A DNA stretch of 42,192 bases, from NCBI GenBank assembly GCA_031277885.1, contig JAITLM010000016.1, positions 1-42,192 on the forward strand. The letters run 5' to 3'. The DNA is from Microbacterium sp. (GTDB lineage Bacteria; Actinomycetota; Actinomycetes; Actinomycetales; Microbacteriaceae). The translations under genes were made by a program, and so were the position numbers. Within the stretch, counting starts at the first letter, position 1; every line of letters starts with the position of its first letter. The notes under the pieces are model-generated. The model was not told where the DNA came from, ran no database searches, and saw only the letters and a list, made by a program, of their open reading frames with translations. This document shows positions 1-7,846 of this stretch, piece after piece.

Positions 1-381
1 GTCGACACCTGCGGGAACCCGCTCGACGTGGGCCGCGAATCACGCCTCTACACGCCGACGCAACGCATCGCCCTCGCGATCCGAGACGGCGGGTGCCGAT
101 GGACCGGCTGCGACAGACCCGCCTCGTATTGCGAAGCACACCACATCGACCACTGGACCCGGGACCACGGACACACGAACATCGACCGCGGGATCCTCCT
201 CTGCCGGTTCCACCACATGCAGCTCCACCACGGACGATGGCACATCACCCGCGACCGGAAGGACGACTTCGTCCTCCACCACCCCGACGGGGAACAATCC
301 GTGCTGCACCCAAGACTCCCGCTCCGCTACGCCTGGGGCGACATCAACCCACCACCCAAACGAACCCACACCACCACCTGA
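1..381 (+). CDS. HNH endonuclease domain protein, 3' part (DUF222-type)
   Basis: The reading frame is open from base 1, so this is the C-terminal 126 residues of a gene that begins outside the window. It carries a compact HNH zinc-finger nuclease domain: a CxxxxC pair (CRWTGC), then EAHHIDHW, then NIDRGILLCRFHHMQLHHG, which gives the His-Asn-His set and the usual structural cysteines. In Actinobacteria this layout is typical of the DUF222/HNH proteins, often present in many copies per genome, whose job is not settled. The tail is rich in Pro and Thr. The DUF222 assignment rests on the family look of the C-terminal half only; the N-terminal domain cannot be seen. Confidence 0.85.
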   Translation, partial: VDTCGNPLDVGRESRLYTPTQRIALAIRDGGCRWTGCDRPASYCEAHHIDHWTRDHGHTNIDRGILLCRFHHMQLHHGRWHITRDRKDDFVLHHPDGEQSVLHPRLPLRYAWGDINPPPKRTHTTT

Positions 382-494
382 GCCCGACCCCACCGCGGAC
401 CTGGGGTCTCGTCGCTGACAGTGACGATGGCGGCCGCCTCCCTGCGGAGGCCGAGGCCGGCACGATGCGGTCGATCAGAGACCGCGAAGTCCCG

Positions 495-1496
495 TCACGC
501 CTGACAGCGCGGACACCAGTACAGCTTGCGGGCACCGATCTCCTCGAGCACGATGTCGGTGCCGCACACGCGGCAGGGCAGGCCCGTGCGGTGGTACACC
601 CAGTGCCGGTCGTCACGATGCGCCATCGCGGCGCGGTACTGATCGGCCGAGAGGTCGTCCATGGTCATCATCTGACCTGTCTCGACGCCGATCGCGAGCA
701 GGCGCACCCAATCCCGCCAGAGCGCGCGCACCGTCTCCTCCGGCACATCCCGCCCCGGCGTGTGCGGGTTCAGCTGCGCACGGAACAGCAGCTCGGCGCG
801 ATACACATTGCCGATCCCGCTGACCACGGACTGGTCCATGAGCAGAAGCGCGATCGGCACCGCCCTGCGGCGCACCGCGGCCACGAAGCGCTCCTCGCCC
901 TCGTGCACATCGCCCACGAGCGGATCCGGGCCGAGCTTCGCGACGGTCGCCAGCATCTCGTCCGGCGTCTGCAGCACGCATGCGGTCGGGCCGCGCAGAT
1001 CCGCGCACGTCGAATCCGTCATGAGGCGCAGGCGCACCTGCCCGACGACGGGCGGCGGCCACTCGGCACCCTCGTCCGCCAGCCCCTTCGTGGCCTCGGA
1101 CATGCGCACGTGCACACGGGTCTTCCGAGGGGCGCCGATGGACGCCAGCGAGTTCTCGCCGGCGTCATCCAGGATCGGCACCTCGTCGAGATCCGTGCCG
1201 CGCTGGTTCGTCTGACCCATCCGACCGTTCGCCGAAGCGATCGTCGGATCCACGAGGATCTCGCCGGAGAAGTCCCAGGCGCCGTAGAGCCCCAGGTGCA
1301 CGCGCAGCCACAGATCCCCCTCGGTCTCGAGGAACATCTGCTTGCCGACGGCCTGCACGGCCTCCACGGCACGACCGTCGAGCATCGAGGCGCCCTCGGC
1401 GAATCGCCCCTGCGGGCTCGACGCGGCGACCGGCTTGCCGACGAAGTTGCGCGCGAACTGACGCGCGATCCGGTGGACGGAATGGCCCTCGGGCAT
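495..1496 (-). CDS. Fpg/Nei-family DNA glycosylase
   Basis: Bifunctional glycosylase/AP lyase for oxidised bases. After removal of Met1 the N-terminal is Pro2-Glu3 (MPEGHSVHR), the catalytic nucleophile and acid of the family. Lys52 in VGKQMFLE matches the conserved DNA-contacting lysine. A helix-two-turn-helix region (DQSVVSGIGNVYRAELLFRA) and a C-terminal zinc finger (C308, C311, C328, C331) complete the fold. PEGHSVHR suggests the Nei2-like actinobacterial branch rather than MutM. At 333 residues it is longer than the roughly 255-290 residues I expect; the excess seems to lie around residues 76-130, a polar stretch before WPPPVVGQVRLRL. Its ATG shares one base with the rpiB stop, so translation is probably coupled. 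Confidence 0.9.
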   Translation of the reverse strand: MPEGHSVHRIARQFARNFVGKPVAASSPQGRFAEGASMLDGRAVEAVQAVGKQMFLETEGDLWLRVHLGLYGAWDFSGEILVDPTIASANGRMGQTNQRGTDLDEVPILDDAGENSLASIGAPRKTRVHVRMSEATKGLADEGAEWPPPVVGQVRLRLMTDSTCADLRGPTACVLQTPDEMLATVAKLGPDPLVGDVHEGEERFVAAVRRRAVPIALLLMDQSVVSGIGNVYRAELLFRAQLNPHTPGRDVPEETVRALWRDWVRLLAIGVETGQMMTMDDLSADQYRAAMAHRDDRHWVYHRTGLPCRVCGTDIVLEEIGARKLYWCPRCQA

Positions 1497-1981
1497 CAGG
1501 CGCGCGGGTCCGGGAGCAGAGATCCGTCGCGCTCGAAATCGGCGATCTGCGCAATACGTCGCACATGCCGCTCCTCGTTCGAGAACGGCGTCGCGATGAA
1601 GCGATCGATGAAACCCGCGACCTCATCGAAGGTGTGCTGGCGCGCACCGATCGCGATCACGTTGGCGTCGTTGTGCTCGCGCGCGAGCTCCGCGGTCGCG
1701 ATGCTCCACACCAGAGCGGCGCGGATGCCCTCGACCTTGTTCGCCGCGATCTGCTCGCCGTTGCCGGATCCGCCGAACACCACGCCGAGCGCCTCGACAC
1801 CGGCGCGCTGGTCAGCGATCGTCGCCTGCGCCGCGCGGATGCAGAACGCCGGGTAGTCGTCCAGGGCGTCGTACTCGACGGGCCCGTGGTCCACGACCTC
1901 GTGCCCCGCCTCGGCGAGATGGTGCTGCAGCTGCGTGGAGAACTCGAGACCGGCGTGATCGGTGGCGATGTGGATGCGCAT
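1496..1981 (-). CDS. rpiB: Ribose-5-phosphate isomerase B
   Basis: Interconverts ribose-5-phosphate and ribulose-5-phosphate in the pentose phosphate pathway. The 161-residue length fits the RpiB/LacAB family. The N-terminal ATDHAG motif (Asp8, His9) and the loop FGGSGNGEQIAANK are present. In this loop the catalytic Cys of the E. coli-type enzyme is replaced by Ser72, and Glu76 occupies the place of the catalytic glutamate known from the M. tuberculosis enzyme, so it is the actinobacterial subtype. The start follows a TAGGAT hexamer by exactly six bases with no Shine-Dalgarno sequence, which suggests a leaderless message. The following glycosylase gene overlaps by one base. Confidence 0.95.
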   Translation of the reverse strand: MRIHIATDHAGLEFSTQLQHHLAEAGHEVVDHGPVEYDALDDYPAFCIRAAQATIADQRAGVEALGVVFGGSGNGEQIAANKVEGIRAALVWSIATAELAREHNDANVIAIGARQHTFDEVAGFIDRFIATPFSNEERHVRRIAQIADFERDGSLLPDPRA

Positions 1982-1987
1982 GGCTCA

Positions 1988-1993
1988 ATCCTA
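1988..1993 (-). promoter_or_regulatory. -10 element, leaderless rpiB promoter
   Basis: TAGGAT on the minus strand, six bases before the rpiB ATG. A transcript starting about seven bases below the hexamer would begin at the A of the start codon. Confidence 0.6.
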
Positions 1994-2009
1994 CGGAGCG
2001 ACGCGGCCA

Positions 2010-2038
2010 CCGCGAGGCGTCGTGACGCGGCCTCGCGG
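2010..2038 (-). terminator. Hairpin after hemH
   Basis: Nine-base perfect arms (CCGCGAGGC and GCCTCGCGG) around an 11-base interior that can pair further. It lies between the hemH stop and the rpiB promoter. No T-run follows, so termination strength is uncertain. Confidence 0.5.
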
Positions 2039-2043
2039 GACGA

Positions 2044-3234
2044 TCAGGGTGCGATCCCCGCCGCGGCGGGCTTGAACCCCGCGCGGATGTTCTCGCAGCA
2101 CCCGGGACGGCACACGTCGAACGCAGGACCGAGCGCCGTGACGTGCGCACGATCCGCCGCGGGGCGACCCTCGAGCCGCTCCTGGATGAGATCGACGATC
2201 CCCGCCACGAAGGAGTCCGACACGCCGGGCGTCGGCGTCCGCACGAAGGCGAGGCCTGCCTCCGCGGCCGCGTCCTTGGCCTCGGTGTCGAGGTCCCAGA
2301 GAACCTCCATATGGTCGCTCACGAAGCCGAGCGGGACCACCGCGACCGCGGTGCGCCCGCGGGCGGGCAGCTCCTCGATCACGTCGCAGATGTCCGGCTC
2401 GAGCCAGGGCTGCGAGGCGGGGCCCGAACGGGACTGGTACACGAGCTCCCAGGGCACGTCGGCCGCCGCCGGCACGAGTTCGGCCACGCGGCTCATGACC
2501 CACGCCGCAACGGCCTCGTGCTGCGCGGCATAGGCTCCGCCGGGACCCCAGTCGACGTCGCGGGGGCCGGAGCGCAATGCGTCGTCGGTCGGAACGCTGT
2601 GCGTCGTGAACAGCACCTGGATCGTCGAGGCGTCGGCGCCGTCCGCGGTGAATCCCTCGATCGCGTCGCGCACGCCCTCGACGAAGGACGTGACGAAACC
2701 GGGGTGGTCGTAGAACGGACGGATCTTGTCGATCGTCACGGTCTCGCCGAGACCGGTCTCGTCCAGCACGCGGGCGAAGTCCTCGCGGTACTGACGGCAG
2801 CTGGAGAAGGAGCTGTACGCGCTCGTCGCGAACGCCAGCAGCGTCGTGTCGCCGCTCGCAGACGCCTCGGTCACCGCGTCGGAGAGATACGGAGCCCAGT
2901 TGCGATTGCCCCAGTACACGGGAAGGTCGATCCCGCGCCGCGCGAGCTCGGACTCGAGCGCGGCCTTGAGAGCGCGATTCTGCGCGTTGATCGGGCTCAC
3001 ACCGCCGAAGTGCCGGTAGTGATGCGCGACCTCCTCGAGGCGCTCGTCCGGGATGCCGCGGCCGCGGGTGACGTTGCGCAGGAACGGGATCACGTCCTCC
3101 TGCCCCTCGGGTCCGCCGAACCCGGCGAGCAGGATGCCGTCGTACGCGACGGGCGTCTCGACGAACTCGGGCCCGCTCGCGGCAGGCTGGGAGGCGAAGG
3201 GAACGGTTGCTGCGGTCACATTTCGAGCACTCAC
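2044..3234 (-). CDS. hemH: Ferrochelatase (probably coproporphyrin III ferrochelatase)
   Basis: Inserts Fe2+ into a porphyrin late in haem synthesis. Recognisable blocks are ILLAGFGGPEG near the N terminus, HYRHFGGVSPINAQN, TSAYSSFSSCRQYRED and FTTHSVPTDDA with the metal-site His. Cys146 plus Cys375, Cys379 and Cys380 near the C terminus are candidates for the [2Fe-2S] cluster known in actinobacterial ferrochelatases. Actinobacteria use the coproporphyrin-dependent route, so the substrate is probably coproporphyrin III (cpfC); this is inference from family knowledge. Start choice is difficult. GTG at 3234 lies six bases below GAAGAT, matching the leaderless pattern of this window. GTG at 3219 is a good alternative (protein then begins MTAATV). 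The longer frame to 3327 has no support. Confidence 0.92.
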   Translation of the reverse strand: MSARNVTAATVPFASQPAASGPEFVETPVAYDGILLAGFGGPEGQEDVIPFLRNVTRGRGIPDERLEEVAHHYRHFGGVSPINAQNRALKAALESELARRGIDLPVYWGNRNWAPYLSDAVTEASASGDTTLLAFATSAYSSFSSCRQYREDFARVLDETGLGETVTIDKIRPFYDHPGFVTSFVEGVRDAIEGFTADGADASTIQVLFTTHSVPTDDALRSGPRDVDWGPGGAYAAQHEAVAAWVMSRVAELVPAAADVPWELVYQSRSGPASQPWLEPDICDVIEELPARGRTAVAVVPLGFVSDHMEVLWDLDTEAKDAAAEAGLAFVRTPTPGVSDSFVAGIVDLIQERLEGRPAADRAHVTALGPAFDVCRPGCCENIRAGFKPAAAGIAP

Positions 3235-3414
3235 CCTCCTATCTTCCCCTGAACTTCCTTTGCCGCCGCCGAGCGCCGGATCGCCGCCCCGCCGAAGTCC
3301 GTCGAAGCCCGCGGAATCGCGCGACACGCGCTCTGGCGTAGGCTGGGACGGTTGCCGCCGGCGCCAGCAGCGCGGATCTTGCGGCCGAAACCCTCACCCC
3401 TGGGAGTCTGAGCA

Positions 3415-6027
3415 GTGCCTGGAGAGAACCTCACCCGCATCGAGGCGCAGGAGCGCCGCGCGATCGTCGACACCGAGTCGTACGAGATCGCGCTCGACCT
3501 GACCAAGGGTGCGGAGGTGTTCGGATCCCGCAGCGTGGTGCGCTTCAGCGCCACCGAGGGATCCTCAACCTTCATCGACCTGATCGCGCGCGAGGTGCGC
3601 GAGATCACCCTGAACGGCGAGCAGATCGACCCGACCTCGGCATTCGCCGACTCGCGGATCGCGCTCGACGGCCTGGCCGCGGAGAACGTGCTCGTCGTCG
3701 ACGCCGACTGCGAATACACGAACACCGGCGAGGGTCTGCACCGCTTCGTCGACCCCGTCGACGGCGAGGTCTACCTCTACTCGCAGTTCGAGGTGCCCGA
3801 CTCGCGCCGCGTCTTCGCCGTGTTCGAGCAGCCCGACCTCAAGGCGACCTTCCAGTTCACGATCACCGCGCCCGCCGCGTGGAAGGTCGTCTCGAACTCC
3901 CCCACCCCCGAGCCGATCCACCACGACGTCTCGAACGGCTCCGCGTCGGAGGAGACCGGCGCGGTCGCCACCTGGGGCTTCGAGCCCACCCCGCGCATCT
4001 CGTCGTACATCACCGCGATCATCGCCGGCCCCTACGAGGAGACCTTCTCGGAGCTGACGAGCGCATCCGGCCGCGTGATCCCGCTCGGCGTCTACGGGCG
4101 CAAGAGCCTCTGGGAGCACCTCGACGCCGACTACATCTTCGACAAGACCCGCGAGGGCTTCGCCTACTACGAGGAGAAGTTCGGCGTCCCCTACCCGTTC
4201 GCGAAGTACGACCAGCTCTTCGTGCCGGAGTTCAACGCCGGCGCCATGGAGAACGCCGGCGCGGTGACCTTCACCGAGACCTACGTCTTCCGCAGCAAGG
4301 TGACCGACGCCGTCAAGGAGCGCCGCGTCGTCACGATCCTGCACGAGCTCGCGCACATGTGGTTCGGCGACCTGGTCACCATGAAGTGGTGGAACGACCT
4401 CTGGCTGAACGAGTCGTTCGCCGAGTGGGCGTCGACGATCGCGACCGCCGAGGCCACCGAGTGGACCGAGGCGTGGACGACCTTCAACGCCATGGAGAAG
4501 ACCTGGGCCTACCGCCAGGACCAGCTCCCCTCCACCCACCCCGTCGTCGCCGAGATCAATGACCTCGACGACGTGCAGGTGAACTTCGACGGCATCACCT
4601 ACGCCAAGGGTGGATCCGTCCTCAAGCAGCTCGCCGCCTGGGTGGGCATCGAGGCGTTCTTCGCCGGCGTGTCCGAGTACTTCAAGAAGCACTCCTGGCA
4701 GAACACCGAGCTCAGCGACCTGCTCGTCGAGCTGGAGAAGACGAGCGGCCGCGACCTCACGGTCTGGTCGAAGAAGTGGCTGGAGACCGCGGGCGTGAAC
4801 ACGCTCGCACCGGTCATCGCCGAAGCCGGCGACGGCACCATCTCGCGCTTCGCCGTCACGCAGACCGCCCCCGCCGACTATCCGACGATCCGCCCGCACC
4901 GCCTCGGCATCGGCTTCTACAACCTGGACGCCGCGGGCTCCCTCGTGCGCACCCACCACGTCGAGGTAGACGTCGACGGCGACCGCACCGAGATCCCGGA
5001 GCTGCAGGGCCTGAAGCGCCCGGACCTCGTGCTGCTCAACGACGAGGACCTCGCCTACGCGAAGATCCGTCTCGACGAGCGCTCCCTGGCCACCGCGGTC
5101 GCGCACCTCGCCGACATCAGCGACCCGCTCGCCCGCTCTCTCGTGTGGGGCGCGGCCTGGGACCAGACCCGCGACGCCGAGAGCGCCGCGAGCGACTACA
5201 TCGATCTCGTGCTCGGCAACATCGGTCGCGAGACCGAGTCGACCACGGTCCGCACCACGCTCAGCCAGCTGCAGACCGCCGCCGCGCTGTACGTCATGCC
5301 GGAGCACCGCTCCGCGGCCCGCACGCGCGTCGCGGACGGCCTGTGGGCGCTCGCCCAGGGCGCGGAGGCCGCCTCCGACAGCCAGCTGCAGTTCGTCACC
5401 GCCTTCGCGAACTCGCTCACGACGCCGGAGCACGCCGACGTCGTCCGCCGCCTGCGCGACGGCGCCCTGACGCTCGACGGGCTCACGATCGACACCGACC
5501 TCTCCTGGCAGCTGCTCGTCGGCCTCGCCACGGTCGGCGCCGTCGACGGCGCTGCGATCGACGCCGCGCTGGAGGGTGACAACACCGCCAAGGGCGGCGA
5601 GTTCGCCGCCCAGGCTCGCGCCGCGCTGCCGACCCCCGAGGACAAGCAGGCCGCGTGGTCCTCCCTCGTCGACCACGACGACCTGTCGAACACGATCGTC
5701 CGCTCCGCGGCGCTCGGCTTCACGCACCCGGCCGGGGTCGCGCTGCTGGAGCCGTTCGTCGCGCAGTACTTCGACGCCCTGCTCTCGATCTGGGAGGGCC
5801 GCACGTTCCAGGTCGCGAACTACCTGATCGTGGGCCTGTACCCGAAGGCGCTCGCGAACGTCGCCCTGCGTGACGCCACCCGCGCCTGGCTCTCCGCTCA
5901 CCAGGACGCCGCGCCGGCGCTCCGCCGCCTCGTCTTCGAGAACCTCGCCGACGTCGAGCGGGCGCTGGCCGCCCAGGCCCGCGACGCCGAGACCGTCGAG
6001 GCCGTGGCCGCCGACGCGCAGAGCTGA
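3415..6027 (+). CDS. pepN: Aminopeptidase N (M1 family zinc metallopeptidase)
   Basis: Removes N-terminal residues from peptides in the cytoplasm. The 870-residue product has the M1 exopeptidase signature GAMEN (276-280) and the zinc site HELAH (310-314) with the third ligand Glu333 in NESFAEW, HExxH-x18-E. The long C-terminal helical domain (ERAP1-like) follows. Length and motif positions are normal for actinobacterial PepN. The GTG start lies five bases after GAGTCT and has no clear Shine-Dalgarno sequence, so it too may be leaderless. It is divergent from hemH and followed by a strong terminator. Confidence 0.96.
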   Translation: MPGENLTRIEAQERRAIVDTESYEIALDLTKGAEVFGSRSVVRFSATEGSSTFIDLIAREVREITLNGEQIDPTSAFADSRIALDGLAAENVLVVDADCEYTNTGEGLHRFVDPVDGEVYLYSQFEVPDSRRVFAVFEQPDLKATFQFTITAPAAWKVVSNSPTPEPIHHDVSNGSASEETGAVATWGFEPTPRISSYITAIIAGPYEETFSELTSASGRVIPLGVYGRKSLWEHLDADYIFDKTREGFAYYEEKFGVPYPFAKYDQLFVPEFNAGAMENAGAVTFTETYVFRSKVTDAVKERRVVTILHELAHMWFGDLVTMKWWNDLWLNESFAEWASTIATAEATEWTEAWTTFNAMEKTWAYRQDQLPSTHPVVAEINDLDDVQVNFDGITYAKGGSVLKQLAAWVGIEAFFAGVSEYFKKHSWQNTELSDLLVELEKTSGRDLTVWSKKWLETAGVNTLAPVIAEAGDGTISRFAVTQTAPADYPTIRPHRLGIGFYNLDAAGSLVRTHHVEVDVDGDRTEIPELQGLKRPDLVLLNDEDLAYAKIRLDERSLATAVAHLADISDPLARSLVWGAAWDQTRDAESAASDYIDLVLGNIGRETESTTVRTTLSQLQTAAALYVMPEHRSAARTRVADGLWALAQGAEAASDSQLQFVTAFANSLTTPEHADVVRRLRDGALTLDGLTIDTDLSWQLLVGLATVGAVDGAAIDAALEGDNTAKGGEFAAQARAALPTPEDKQAAWSSLVDHDDLSNTIVRSAALGFTHPAGVALLEPFVAQYFDALLSIWEGRTFQVANYLIVGLYPKALANVALRDATRAWLSAHQDAAPALRRLVFENLADVERALAAQARDAETVEAVAADAQS

Positions 6028-6047
6028 CTCGGACCCGTCGCGACGAA

Positions 6048-6087
6048 CCGCAGGGCCGGAGGGAGTTCGCTCCCTCCGGCCCTGCGG
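6048..6087 (+). terminator. Terminator after pepN
   Basis: Perfect 18-base arms (6048-6065 and 6070-6087) closed by a TTCG tetraloop, starting 20 bases after the pepN stop. This is the strongest hairpin in the window. A short T-rich stretch (CGTTCTC) follows. Confidence 0.9.
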
Positions 6088-6140
6088 CGTTCTCCGCGTG
6101 AAGCGCCGTGGCCGTTCAGAACCCGCCAAGGCCCCGGTCA

Positions 6141-6146
6141 TAGGAT
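6141..6146 (+). promoter_or_regulatory. -10 element of mscS-glbO operon
   Basis: TAGGAT eight bases before the mscS ATG. Transcription would begin at or within two bases of the start codon. Confidence 0.5.
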
Positions 6147-6154
6147 CGTGAACG

Positions 6155-7375
6155 ATGAATATCGTGCCCCTCGCAACTCAGGCAGATAAGGCCGTCGACA
6201 CCTGGACCCAGATCCTCACCGTCCTCGGCGACATCGGCATGAAGGCGCTCTGGAGCGTCGTGACGATCGTCGTGTGCGCCGTGATCGCCTACGCGCTCCG
6301 TTTCGTGATCCGTCGCGTCGTGCGGCGGATCGTCGCCGGCGCGAAGTCCAAAGCCGAGGTGACGGACACGAGAGCGCTCGAGCGCTCCCCCCTCGCGGAC
6401 ATGCGGCTCGTGCAGCGCACCAGGACGCTCGGCACGATCCTGCAGAACATCGTCAACGTGATCCTCGTCGTCGTCGCGGTCGTGCTGATCGTGAACATCA
6501 TCGAACCCACCCTGCTGGGATCCCTGACGCTGCTCACCGCCGCGGTCGGCGCCGGTCTCGGCTTCGGCGCCCAGAACATCGTGAAGGACGTGCTCAACGG
6601 CATGTTCCTGGTCGCCGAGGATCAGGTGGGTATCGGCGACGTGGTCGACCTGGGCCTCGCCTCCGGCGTCGTCGAATACGTGAGCGTGCGCATCACCCAG
6701 GTGCGCGACGCGAACGGCACGCTCTGGTACGTCCGCAACGGCGAGATCACCCGGATCGGCAACATGTCGCAGGGCTGGGCCCGCGCGATCATCGACCTGG
6801 GCGTGCCGGCCGACGCGGACGTCCCCGCCGTCGAGGAGGCACTGCTCACCACCGCGCAGGGGCTCGCGAAGGACCCGAAGTGGCGCACCCGCATCATCGA
6901 GAAGCCCGAGATCTGGGGGCTGGAATCGGTCGACGGCGACGCTCTCGTGATCCGGGTCGTGATGAAGACGCGCACGAACGCGATGGACGACGTCGCCCAG
7001 GAGCTGCGGATGCGGCTGCGCGACACCGTGCTCGGAATGGACCTGACCGTGCCGAGCATGGCCACCGTGCAACTGGCCGGCCCCGAAGGCGCCCGCCGCG
7101 TGCACGGTGCGAACCCGCCGCGCACCCGCCCCAACCCCGTGGCGAGCACCCCCACGGTCCCGGAGCGCGGGTTCTGGCGCAAGAAGAAGACCGAGGACGA
7201 GAAGCCCGCCACGGTCACGCCGCCGCCGCGCACAAAGCCCGCTCCGACCGCGCCCGCGCCGAAGAAGAGCGAGAAGCCGAAGACGCCTCCCTCGGCGCCG
7301 CAGAGCCTTCCTCTCCCGCCCCTCCCCGATCCGCGGAGCCCGCAGGATCCGCAGAACCCTGGAGACGAACGATGA
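6155..7375 (+). CDS. MscS-family small-conductance mechanosensitive channel
   Basis: Membrane channel that opens under membrane tension to release solutes during hypo-osmotic shock. Hydrophobic segments lie near residues 30-52, 95-112 and 118-140. The pore-lining helix has the Gly/Ala pattern [21 protein letters not shown], followed by the beta domain ([10 protein letters not shown]) and a soluble alpha/beta domain. From about residue 310 the protein ends in a tail of about 95 residues, rich in Pro, Lys and Thr, probably disordered, which is not part of the core family. Its stop overlaps the ATG of the haemoglobin gene by four bases (ATGA), so the two are probably translationally coupled. Confidence 0.9.
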   Translation: MNIVPLATQADKAVDTWTQILTVLGDIGMKALWSVVTIVVCAVIAYALRFVIRRVVRRIVAGAKSKAEVTDTRALERSPLADMRLVQRTRTLGTILQNIVNVILVVVAVVLIVNIIEPTLLGSLTLLTAAVGAGLGFGAQNIVKDVLNGMFLVAEDQVGIGDVVDLGLASGVVEYVSVRITQVRDANGTLWYVRNGEITRIGNMSQGWARAIIDLGVPADADVPAVEEALLTTAQGLAKDPKWRTRIIEKPEIWGLESVDGDALVIRVVMKTRTNAMDDVAQELRMRLRDTVLGMDLTVPSMATVQLAGPEGARRVHGANPPRTRPNPVASTPTVPERGFWRKKKTEDEKPATVTPPPRTKPAPTAPAPKKSEKPKTPPSAPQSLPLPPLPDPRSPQDPQNPGDER

Positions 7376-7809
7376 CCGAGCCGGTGTCCTTCTACGACGA
7401 GGTCGGCGGCCACGCGACGTTCCAGCGTCTCGTCGAGGTCTTCTACCGCGAGGTCGCCCTCGATCCGGTGCTGAAGCCCATGTACCCCGAGGAGGACCTC
7501 GGACCGGCCGAGGATCGGCTCCGCATGTTCCTGGAGCAGTACTGGGGCGGCCCCACGACCTACGGCGAGCAGCGCGGTCACCCGCGCCTGCGGATGCGGC
7601 ACATGCCCTTCCACGTCGATCCGGACGCGCGCGATCGCTGGCTGCGGTGCATGCGCACGGCGGTCGACGATGCACAGCTCTCCCCGATCCACGAGGCGAC
7701 GCTCTGGGACTACCTCGAGCGCGCCGCGCATGCGATGGTGAATACATTCGAGCCGAGCCGCGCGAGCGCGGCGGGCGCCCCGACCCCCGACGGGCGCCCC
7801 GTCCTCTAG
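7372..7809 (+). CDS. glbO: Group II truncated haemoglobin (GlbO/TrHbO type)
   Basis: Small 2-over-2 globin that binds O2 and probably handles peroxide or NO. At 145 residues it shows the group II signature block [24 protein letters not shown]. The proximal (F8) His is likely His77; the Trp at G8 is Trp90; tyrosines at B10 and CD1 are likely Tyr25 and Tyr38, all by alignment from memory with M. tuberculosis GlbO. The start is set by the ATGA overlap with the channel gene and a GGAGA ribosome site within its last codons. The C-terminal tail past residue 127 is low complexity. Confidence 0.93.
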   Translation: MTEPVSFYDEVGGHATFQRLVEVFYREVALDPVLKPMYPEEDLGPAEDRLRMFLEQYWGGPTTYGEQRGHPRLRMRHMPFHVDPDARDRWLRCMRTAVDDAQLSPIHEATLWDYLERAAHAMVNTFEPSRASAAGAPTPDGRPVL

Positions 7810-7846
7810 CCGGCACCGCACGCACACCGAGTTCGACGGAGATCTC

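Noticed and set aside
1..381. HNH protein as homing endonuclease, restriction or phage element
   Set aside because: The compact motif matches the common actinobacterial DUF222/HNH paralogues; no methylase, intron, intein or phage gene adjoins it.
433..461. Hairpin between the HNH gene and the glycosylase gene as terminator
   Set aside because: Only five to six continuous pairs (CCTCC/GGAGG) with mismatches beyond; too weak to call in this GC content.
93..1856. 587-codon plus-strand frame over the glycosylase and rpiB genes
   Set aside because: Shadow of two confident minus-strand genes; His/Arg-rich composition typical of a complementary frame.
3235..3240. AGGAGG before hemH as a Shine-Dalgarno site
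   Set aside because: Spacing is 0 bases to the GTG at 3234 and 15 to the GTG at 3219; neither is workable, whereas GAAGAT-six-base-GTG fits the local leaderless pattern.
3565..6141. 858-codon frame antisense to pepN
   Set aside because: Codon-position shadow of pepN; repetitive Val/Gly/Asp/Arg composition and no motif.
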